Shown: positions 1-6,582 of the stretch, piece after piece
Numbering within the stretch: the first letter of the stretch is position 1
How the letters are laid out: every line of letters begins with the position of its first letter
DNA from: an uncultured Pseudobdellovibrionaceae bacterium
GTDB taxonomy: Bacteria; Bdellovibrionota; Bdellovibrionia; Bdellovibrionales; Bdellovibrionaceae
Direction: 5' to 3'
Length of the DNA stretch: 13,806 nt
Assembly (NCBI GenBank): GCA_937900305.1
Contig: CALCCV010000219.1
Span: forward strand, 1 to 13,806
Made by a program: the position numbers and the translations under genes
The notes under the pieces: model-generated
Databases searched by the model: none
What the model was told of the DNA's origin: nothing
What the model saw: only the letters and a program-made list of their open reading frames with translations

Positions 1-1
1 T

Positions 2-1093
2 GATACGAGCGGCGCGGGCGACTTTTCAACGGCCACTCGGGGCCGGATAGTTGTGATCTATGGCTCGCTTGCTGGGCCTCAAATTGGAAATTCAACTGGC
101 AGAATTCGACGATTTCTGCCTGGTGATCCCAACACTGTGGCCGAAGTCACCGCGAAAAATCCATGCACGTTGGACGGGTCCTACACTCCTCCGCGTAGCA
201 TTTGCAAAGTTCAGATGTTGGCTAGCACTCTCGCGGCGCCTTCCAGATTTGCCCAATCTGTCGTGGCAGTTCCCTCTTTAGAAACCAGTTTGAAATCTGA
301 CGGAATCCTGGTCGGTGATCCTTTAGTCAATAATGACCAAGGTGCAGCCTATCACTTTCGCGGAAGTTCCAGCGGATTAGAAGCAGCCCCTCGACAAACT
401 TTTATTCCGCATGAAAACTCTCACAAATTTGGGGCATCGGTCGCGTCTTTAGGTGACGTCAACGGTGACACCCTCCCTGACATCGCCATCAGCGCTCCGA
501 TTTCAAACGGCAGCGGCACCGACAATCCGTCGATCTATGTGTTTTATGGCAGCACAGCTGGAGGTGTGGCCAAGTTTTCTGGAGCCACTTCCCTCGCTAG
601 CACGGACTACTGGACGACCGCTCCCGTACTCAATGCCCTCCATGCGAGTGCGGCCGATTTAAAACCACAAGTGATTCGCCCAGTGGGTGTCACCATCGGC
701 GAAGCTTTTGGCGAAGGAATGGCCGGCGGAATTGATTTCAACAAAGATGGTTACAACGATTTGCTAGTGAACGTCCCTCTGGGAAATTACAATCTCGACG
801 TCAGTCTCACAGCCGCCGGCTATGTTTTGGTTTATTTCGGCGGGCCACTGGGAATTCGATCTTTAGAAGCTGTGTCACCAAATCCCAAATGTTACGGGGA
901 TGCTCTCTCTTTTTGTGATCCATTCCAAATATTTTTGCCCGACCGAACGGAAAGAGAATACACCTATCTCTCTCCCGAGCCCGTTGGTGACATCAACGGG
1001 GACGGCGTTCCGGATCTCATCATCGGCGGTGTTGGTCGACCCCATCCTTCTGGCAAAGCGTTCTCGACGGGAGTTATCTATGTCGTCTATTAG
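2..1093 (+). CDS. FG-GAP repeat beta-propeller protein, C-terminal part (5' end outside window)
   Basis: The frame is open from the first full codon at base 2 to TAG at 1091-1093, so the 363 visible residues are the C-terminal part of a longer protein. The GTG at 53 is internal: the codons before it read straight into the first blade motif (RIVVIYGS). Calcium-loop motifs typical of FG-GAP/integrin-alpha propellers lie at visible residues about 152 (DVNGDTLPD), 245 (DFNKDGYND) and 330 (DINGDGVPD). A degenerate blade lies near residue 96. Blades end in hydrophobic stretches such as YVFYGS and YVLVYFGG. Paired cysteines lie at 55/68 and 297/305. Such propellers are usually extracytoplasmic binding or adhesion proteins, but the ligand here is unknown. 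The gene overlaps the next one by 14 nt, and the two are clear paralogues with similar endings (GVIYVVY and GTFFLFY). Any signal peptide lies off the window. Confidence 0.9.
   Translation, partial: DTSGAGDFSTATRGRIVVIYGSLAGPQIGNSTGRIRRFLPGDPNTVAEVTAKNPCTLDGSYTPPRSICKVQMLASTLAAPSRFAQSVVAVPSLETSLKSDGILVGDPLVNNDQGAAYHFRGSSSGLEAAPRQTFIPHENSHKFGASVASLGDVNGDTLPDIAISAPISNGSGTDNPSIYVFYGSTAGGVAKFSGATSLASTDYWTTAPVLNALHASAADLKPQVIRPVGVTIGEAFGEGMAGGIDFNKDGYNDLLVNVPLGNYNLDVSLTAAGYVLVYFGGPLGIRSLEAVSPNPKCYGDALSFCDPFQIFLPDRTEREYTYLSPEPVGDINGDGVPDLIIGGVGRPHPSGKAFSTGVIYVVY
1069..1073 (+). promoter_or_regulatory. Ribosome binding site for the 1080 start
   Basis: GGGAG lies six bases before the ATG at 1080, inside the end of the upstream gene. 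It supports 1080 over the in-frame ATG at 900. The 900 start would add 60 residues without signal-peptide character and overlap the upstream gene by nearly 200 nt. Confidence 0.7.
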
Positions 1094-4000
1094 ATTCGCG
1101 CGTGGATTTTGTTTTTGGTTAACGCCGCTGAGTTTGATGGTCTTGGTGGCTTGCACTCCTGGATTGCAATCGGGCAGCATCGACGCCAGTTTTTCAGGAG
1201 TCAAAGATGGAGCCGCCATTTCGCCAACCGCCGTCAACTTGGCCTGGCGTGCGAGTCCTGACATCACCTCTTATGATGTCTATGCCAACTATCAAAAAGA
1301 ACCCATCATCACCAATGTCACAACCACCGCTCTGGTTGAAAGTTTGCAACCTTCCACCGAATACAGTTTCAAAGTCACCGGCACCGGATCCGTCGCTGGG
1401 GCCGTGGGTGGAGATCGCGAAATGAAAGTCACCACGTGGCCGCGATTTGAGGGCATCAATGCTGTGACAAAGGACGAAAGCGGAAACTTAGTTGTCTCTT
1501 GGAAATACGATTATCCTGCTGAAGAATTTTTAATTTTTTATGGGGAAGAACAGGCACCGACCGTCGATTCGACTGCCAACTGGACGGTCGCTCAAGCGAC
1601 GACTTCAGAACGATCCTACACCTTTCGTGATTTGAAAAATTCAGTCCGCTATTACTTTATGGTGCAGGCCCGCTATCGGGGAGTGGAGTTTGAACGGACA
1701 ACCAAAACGCTTTCTGAACAAATGAACTCCAGTTTCCCAACCCCGTTTTACGAGCTGGCACCAATTACAATTGGCACATTGCCTAGTATTTTTGTCAGTC
1801 CAACCGTCAACGATTTGTTCACCGAGCGATCTTATAAAAGTTTGATTTTGAAAGATGGAGTGGTGGCATCAGATCCACTCATCGGCACAGGTAAAGCGAG
1901 TTTTTCATCAACCTTCGCGCTGAATTTAGGTCGCGTCGACAACATCACACTGCAAGTGACGTACAAGGACAATAAAATTGACGAAACCATGCGAATCCCA
2001 AATCTGTCGACGTATCTCAAGGGCGTCACGAATTTTGTCGATTTGCCCGCCCAAGACACGACGACCCCAGGACAGGCGTTCATGGGGCAATCTTTGGCAA
2101 CCGGCGATTTCAATTGCGATGGCTACGACGACCTCGCCGTCGGTCTTCCCTTTATCTCGATCTCTCAAGAAGGTGTGCGTGCACCTCAAGCAGGAGCTGT
2201 TTATATTTACTACGGCGGTTATCGGCGCGCCGATAACCGTTATGTTTTGAAAACTGAAGCGGTTGTTCCCGGTCTGGTGCCAAAGCGAAATCCCGTGAAG
2301 CCCGGCGAAGACCCCCAACTGATTACATTCAGCGATCTCAACGAATACTCAGCCTTTGGCAGCTCACTTGCGAAAATCAATTTGAATGGTGATCAGCGTG
2401 GAGCCAATTCCTGCGATGATTTGATCGTCGGTGCACCGATGGCCCACAATCCTGCCCACGGTTATCAAGGATACTCCTTTGTTTTTTTCGGTGGAGCCCA
2501 GGGTTTGAAATCACCGGACTCCATCGCATCCTTTGCTGAAAACACCGAAACTTGCGACGGCCGGATGGAGGGCGCCGTCTGCACGGCCGTGAAATTGTGG
2601 CCCGACTATCGCTTGTGGCCCCAGGCTGAATTTTCCTCTCCGTTCAAAGAAACCTACAGCCTTTCCGGCGTGAACGTGGCCCCTGGCTTCGGCACCGCCG
2701 TGTCTTCCATCGGCGATTTCAACGCCGATGGATACGAGGACCTGGCGATTGGTTCACCGAATGAATTGTGGGATGGAAAACCTCCCCTCGAATCAGCAAA
2801 TGCCAATTGGGGCATGTCCGAGGTCGGCGCGGTTTTTATATATTTCGGTTCACCCTTCGGCATTGGTCGCGAAAAACCAACCGTCAGTGGCAATTCCTTT
2901 CGTTTCTTAAAAATTTTTCCGCCCATCCCGCAAGAAGGAATGCACTTCGGTCATTCCATCTCGGGCGGCGTCGACGTGGATGGAGCCTTTCGTGTCAAAG
3001 GCACTGATTCAAAATACTATGGTGGTGCGGATTTTGTCGTGGGCGCTCCGTTTTTTCACTACCAAACCCCAACGACCAATAAACTTCCCATGACGGCCAT
3101 TGACAACCCTGATCTTGACGCCAGTATCACACCTAGCGATGGTGGTTGGTCGGTGGCAGGATCTTATGCGGGAACTGGAACCAACTCGCGCTACGGATTT
3201 TCACAAGCGGCCACTCCTCCCACCACAATTAGTGATCGCACCGGCGCGGCATTTGTCTATTTCGGGCGATCGCGAGTCACGCAAGCCGGAGTGGGTGCAG
3301 GTGTGGATAGCACCGACGAACCCCTCCGTTCAGATTTTTGGCAATGTGGTCGTCGAGGAATGTTTGGCGCTGAAAATCACTTTTCTTGTTTGGCGAAAAA
3401 AACTTCGTTTCGTATTTTGTTTCCCCACAATGGCAACGCCTACAATTTTGGTCGCGCAGTGCAAATGATGGGTGCAAAATCTGTGCGAGACTCCTCAGAC
3501 AACATCATCTGCGCCCCCCCCGCCGGTACGCCAACGCCGATGGCGGCCGCAGGTTGTAGCGATCCCAACGGGGATGGATTCGGTGAGATCTTGGTCTCAG
3601 CACCCGAATCCAAAGCCACCACACCCACACGAACTCGTCTGGGATCTTTGTGGCAATTTTTTGGAAATCCCGAACGCATTTATGAAGCCGGAGTTGGCGC
3701 CACCGACAATTTCAAGTCTGGATCACCTTACTTCAACACCACTCCCAATTGCGCCAATTTTTCATTGCCCGCCGATCGCCCTGGAAATTTCGCTAACGAT
3801 AAATCGGTTTGCGCGCCCACGGTGTTGGTTCCGAACTCCCTCGCCACCGAGACCCACTTGGCTTACGCTGCCACCTCACTGGCGGCTGGTGATCTCAACG
3901 GAGACGGAATATTGGATCTCGGGGCGGGCGCTCACTACGATGACACCATCGCACAAAATGCGGGAGCCATCTATGCGTTCTTGAGCCAACGAGGAGTCGG

Positions 4001-6404
4001 TTTGACTCTGAATTTTAAAAAGATGATCCTCGATTCCAGCCAGGCCGGAGATGCTCTTGGCACGAGCGTCGCAATTGGTGACTTCGATGTCGGTGCAATC
4101 ACTTATCGAGACATTGCCTCTGGTGCTCCGCGCTCAAAACTTCTGCGGGCTGGTGGCGGAGCGGTGTTTCAGTTTCTGTCGGGCGCCGCACCTCTGCCCG
4201 CCACAAAATCCATCGCTGAATCGCAAATGTTTGATTACGCTGCCGCTCAACAGAGCTATGAATACGCCAATAGCCGACTCGTTGGCGATGTGAACGGTGA
4301 TGGCTTTGAAGATGCGATTGGTCACTTGTCGAGTTATGACAGCACGGGCGCGCGGTCTTACGACGCCGTTCTTAACTTTGGTTCACCCATCGGCCTTTTA
4401 ACAACCACTTTTTGTTTGGCCAATCAAGACCGCGTATTCAAAGCAACACAAGCTTCAGCGACAGAATGTTATCCCTCAAAAAGTCACAACACAGCTATTT
4501 TAAAAGGTGATTATCAATTGCCTCAGTACATTTCAAAACCGAACAATTTAACCGCACAGTGGGCAGAAATTGGTTTTGCCGCTGGCGACGTCAATGGGGA
4601 TGGATACGGCGACGTTCTGTTCACAGACCCAGTCAATTCACCTCCAACCACGGTTCTTTATTTTGGCACGCGCGGGGGATTGCAAGACACCGTCAGTCCA
4701 TCTTGGGTTGCGGCGACGAACGATCCGCAGATACTGTCCAAGACCATTTACTTTGACAACAGTGATGACTACGATGCGGGCGCTCATGAACCCAATCGCT
4801 ATTTCAACGCCAGTCCCGTCGTCTCTGGAGATTTCAATGGCGATGGGTATGCTGACATCGTCATTGGCAATCCCAATGAAACTGGCCCAGTGATGCCTGC
4901 GACAACACCGGCCCTGACCGGCGGACCCGGAGTCAAGGTGGGCCGTTGGGTTTGTTCGGCCAATGACTTGCAAAACGCCAATTGCTTGAATGGGGTGGGT
5001 CCAAGCGATCACGGTTCTGTGTCGATATTTTATGGCTCTCGACGAGGAGCCCAAACACCGAGTATCGCCGGAGCCGCACTGGGCACCGATGTCAACATCA
5101 ATGCCCCAAGTGCCTTTTATAAAGATGCCTACACCTCCGAAACCGTGGCAGCCCAACAGGCCTGCAACGGAAAAACCGGTGGCAATTTGTGTGTGCCGGC
5201 GTTCTTGCGCAATCCAGTTTATGAAAACGTATTTTATGGATTTGATAATTTAGGCCATCACTTTGGTGGAGCGGTCACGACGATGGACATCGATAAAGAT
5301 GGTTACGACGATCTTCTGGTTGGAGCTCCTGAATTCTTTCAACTTTCGTGTCTGACCATCACTGACGAAGCCGATCCAGATTATCGAAGATCGCAAGGTC
5401 GCGTCTATATCTACAAAGGATCCGAGTTCGGTATTTTGGCCGGCGCTCCACGAGAATATTATCAGAGCGGTTACAACGCCGCATCCTATTGCGCAAATAT
5501 AACTCCTCAGGATGACACCGGTCTCGGTGTCGCACCGGGAACGAAACTCCGCGCCTTGAATATGCCATATTCCACTTGGGATCCTTATGATCGCAACGCC
5601 CTGGAGCTAACTGCCAAATCGACAGCTGGCAACATCGGTTTTTTTTCAAAAAGTGGGCGCTCATTTGGAAATCGAATTGCCAATGTGGGTGATATCAACG
5701 GGGACGGCTACGAAGATCTAGCAGTGACAGCGTATCGAGATAGCAATATGGATTCAAACAATCAGGTCATTTTGTCCTCTGGCTCGACCTATGTTTACTA
5801 TGGTCCTCTCTGTAGCACTGACAACACGTCCGAGGTTGGCGAGTACATCCAAAGTTTAGAGAAGGTCAATAAAACTACAAAATATGCCAACAATCTCACG
5901 GATCCGAGCATCAGCACCGTCGCGTTGAATACAGATTGTCGAGCCAAACCACTCGCGCCCCTCAAGATCTTCGTGAAAGATTCAAGTCTGGGCGACCTGT
6001 GGGGCATCTCCTTGGCTGGCGCTCGCAGCAAAGGTTCGGTCAACTATGGCGATGTCAATCTCGACGGTTTTTCTGACTTACTGATTGGTTCTCCGTCGTA
6101 CTCCGATCCAGTTTCAGGGGCGACGAACCTGGGCAAAGGCATTGTCTTTTTTGGATCGAACAATGGCTTGTACACTGACGATTTTGCCAGTTCAGATTTT
6201 GAGATCAACGCCGATCGAAAGATTAAACCGTACATCATCCTGCCGCCGATTCGGGACAGCGGCCCAAAATTTTTTGAAGGCAACATCACGGCGGGAGATG
6301 TCAATGGCGACAAGGCGATGGATTTTATGATTCCCTCTCGGCACTTTGATTCCAGCGGAACAAATCCGGGAATCAACATTGGTACGTTCTTTTTGTTTTA
6401 TTGA
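1080..6404 (+). CDS. Giant FG-GAP lipoprotein: FN3-like domains plus 14 propeller repeats
   Basis: The 1774-residue protein starts at ATG 1080. It opens with a lipoprotein signal peptide: basic residues R5 and R8, a hydrophobic core, and lipobox LVAC with the lipidated cysteine at 25. Residues about 35-119 and 123-215 look like two fibronectin type III domains (for example LAW, then SYDVY, then STEYSFKV). Residues about 228-325 are an unassigned beta-rich linker. From about 330 to the end there are fourteen FG-GAP-type repeats. Their loop motifs lie near residues 343, 434, 546, 632, 828, 938, 1001, 1070, 1170, 1251, 1403, 1538, 1658 and 1740. Most match DxNxDGxxD, the calcium loop of integrin-alpha-like propellers; those at 434, 632, 1001 and 1740 are degenerate. 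Fourteen would suit two seven-bladed propellers. Threonine after the cysteine does not suggest inner-membrane retention. An envelope adhesion or binding role is inferred; the ligand is unknown. The gene is the second member of a likely operon. Confidence 0.93.
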   Translation: MSSIRFARGFCFWLTPLSLMVLVACTPGLQSGSIDASFSGVKDGAAISPTAVNLAWRASPDITSYDVYANYQKEPIITNVTTTALVESLQPSTEYSFKVTGTGSVAGAVGGDREMKVTTWPRFEGINAVTKDESGNLVVSWKYDYPAEEFLIFYGEEQAPTVDSTANWTVAQATTSERSYTFRDLKNSVRYYFMVQARYRGVEFERTTKTLSEQMNSSFPTPFYELAPITIGTLPSIFVSPTVNDLFTERSYKSLILKDGVVASDPLIGTGKASFSSTFALNLGRVDNITLQVTYKDNKIDETMRIPNLSTYLKGVTNFVDLPAQDTTTPGQAFMGQSLATGDFNCDGYDDLAVGLPFISISQEGVRAPQAGAVYIYYGGYRRADNRYVLKTEAVVPGLVPKRNPVKPGEDPQLITFSDLNEYSAFGSSLAKINLNGDQRGANSCDDLIVGAPMAHNPAHGYQGYSFVFFGGAQGLKSPDSIASFAENTETCDGRMEGAVCTAVKLWPDYRLWPQAEFSSPFKETYSLSGVNVAPGFGTAVSSIGDFNADGYEDLAIGSPNELWDGKPPLESANANWGMSEVGAVFIYFGSPFGIGREKPTVSGNSFRFLKIFPPIPQEGMHFGHSISGGVDVDGAFRVKGTDSKYYGGADFVVGAPFFHYQTPTTNKLPMTAIDNPDLDASITPSDGGWSVAGSYAGTGTNSRYGFSQAATPPTTISDRTGAAFVYFGRSRVTQAGVGAGVDSTDEPLRSDFWQCGRRGMFGAENHFSCLAKKTSFRILFPHNGNAYNFGRAVQMMGAKSVRDSSDNIICAPPAGTPTPMAAAGCSDPNGDGFGEILVSAPESKATTPTRTRLGSLWQFFGNPERIYEAGVGATDNFKSGSPYFNTTPNCANFSLPADRPGNFANDKSVCAPTVLVPNSLATETHLAYAATSLAAGDLNGDGILDLGAGAHYDDTIAQNAGAIYAFLSQRGVGLTLNFKKMILDSSQAGDALGTSVAIGDFDVGAITYRDIASGAPRSKLLRAGGGAVFQFLSGAAPLPATKSIAESQMFDYAAAQQSYEYANSRLVGDVNGDGFEDAIGHLSSYDSTGARSYDAVLNFGSPIGLLTTTFCLANQDRVFKATQASATECYPSKSHNTAILKGDYQLPQYISKPNNLTAQWAEIGFAAGDVNGDGYGDVLFTDPVNSPPTTVLYFGTRGGLQDTVSPSWVAATNDPQILSKTIYFDNSDDYDAGAHEPNRYFNASPVVSGDFNGDGYADIVIGNPNETGPVMPATTPALTGGPGVKVGRWVCSANDLQNANCLNGVGPSDHGSVSIFYGSRRGAQTPSIAGAALGTDVNINAPSAFYKDAYTSETVAAQQACNGKTGGNLCVPAFLRNPVYENVFYGFDNLGHHFGGAVTTMDIDKDGYDDLLVGAPEFFQLSCLTITDEADPDYRRSQGRVYIYKGSEFGILAGAPREYYQSGYNAASYCANITPQDDTGLGVAPGTKLRALNMPYSTWDPYDRNALELTAKSTAGNIGFFSKSGRSFGNRIANVGDINGDGYEDLAVTAYRDSNMDSNNQVILSSGSTYVYYGPLCSTDNTSEVGEYIQSLEKVNKTTKYANNLTDPSISTVALNTDCRAKPLAPLKIFVKDSSLGDLWGISLAGARSKGSVNYGDVNLDGFSDLLIGSPSYSDPVSGATNLGKGIVFFGSNNGLYTDDFASSDFEINADRKIKPYIILPPIRDSGPKFFEGNITAGDVNGDKAMDFMIPSRHFDSSGTNPGINIGTFFLFY
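2216..2239. repeat. Perfect 24-bp palindrome inside coding sequence
   Basis: The half-site CGGTTATCGGCG is followed immediately by its exact reverse complement, with the 8-bp GGCGCGCC at the centre. It lies in the first FG-GAP blade region of the 1080-6404 gene and encodes part of GGYRRADNRY. In mRNA it could form a stable stem of about ten pairs with a short loop. Whether it acts as a protein-binding site, a translation pause or nothing is not shown. Confidence 0.9.
3514..3521 (+). repeat. C8 homopolymer tract in coding sequence
   Basis: Eight consecutive C residues lie in the 1080-6404 gene, encoding part of CAPPAG in the insert before the fifth calcium loop. A slip of one base would end or alter the protein downstream. 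The frame is intact here. Confidence 0.85.
5639..5646 (+). repeat. T8 homopolymer tract in coding sequence
   Basis: Eight consecutive T residues encode the two phenylalanines of NIGFFSKS, just before the twelfth FG-GAP blade of the 1080-6404 gene. The frame is intact. The tract is a possible indel hotspot, biological or technical. Confidence 0.85.
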
Positions 6405-6424
6405 TTCTAGTAAAGCGAGTGGAA

Positions 6425-6562
6425 ATGAAAGTTGCACGTGTTTTGATCTGCTTGACAATGATGTTGGTGGTCGGTTGCAAAAGCGACAACGAATCAACCG
6501 CGATTGTGATTCCACCGGGAGACTTGGTTAAATTCCAGGCGACTCGGCTCAAAGTTACGTAG
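6425..6562 (+). pseudogene. Detached lipoprotein signal-peptide start of the giant Ig-like protein (frameshifted)
   Basis: ATG 6425 lies 20 nt after the upstream stop, behind a modest GA-rich stretch (GCGAGTGGAA) that could serve as ribosome binding site. It opens a 45-codon frame ending at TAG 6560-6562. The peptide begins MKVARVLICLTMMLVVGCKS, a textbook lipoprotein signal with basic K2 and R5 and lipobox VVGC (cysteine 18). About 27 residues follow before the stop. The long frame that continues to 12810 is one register earlier, is open only from 6532, and has no ATG or signal peptide near its start. The simplest reading is one gene, 6425-12810, with a net one-base loss (or two-base gain) between about 6532 and 6559. 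A free-standing 45-residue lipoprotein is possible but less likely. Real mutation and assembly error cannot be told apart here. Confidence 0.75.
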
Positions 6563-6582
6563 CCCGTGACTATCGAGCTTTC

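Noticed and set aside
900..1079. In-frame ATG at 900 as start of the FG-GAP lipoprotein
   Set aside because: It would bury the signal peptide and lipobox 60 residues inside the protein and overlap the upstream gene by nearly 200 nt. ATG 1080 has a good ribosome site.
875..1267. 130-residue open frame on the - strand across the gene junction
   Set aside because: It is antisense to two overlapping real genes, with no domain and no supporting context.
3472..3984. 170-residue + strand frame inside the FG-GAP gene
   Set aside because: It is a Pro/Thr-rich shadow of the main frame with no independent start signal or domain.
4125..4162. 7-bp inverted repeat GCTCCGC/GCGGAGC
   Set aside because: The arms are 24 bases apart and encode ordinary Gly/Ala repeat residues, so a chance match in GC-rich coding repeats is enough.
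4638..5156. 172-residue open frame on the - strand
   Set aside because: It lies wholly inside a well-supported coding region and has biased composition. It mirrors the repeated GDxNGDG codons and has no recognisable domain.
2..6404. Repeated GDxNGDG coding units as a CRISPR-like or DNA-level repeat array
   Set aside because: The repetition is at protein level: nucleotide copies diverge and spacing varies from about 190 to 590 nt, with no uniform spacers.
6530..6562. Programmed -1 ribosomal frameshifting between the leader and the long frame
   Set aside because: The register change is right for -1, but no X-XXY-YYZ slippery heptamer fits the zero frame in the overlap and no strong downstream structure is evident. 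An indel is simpler.
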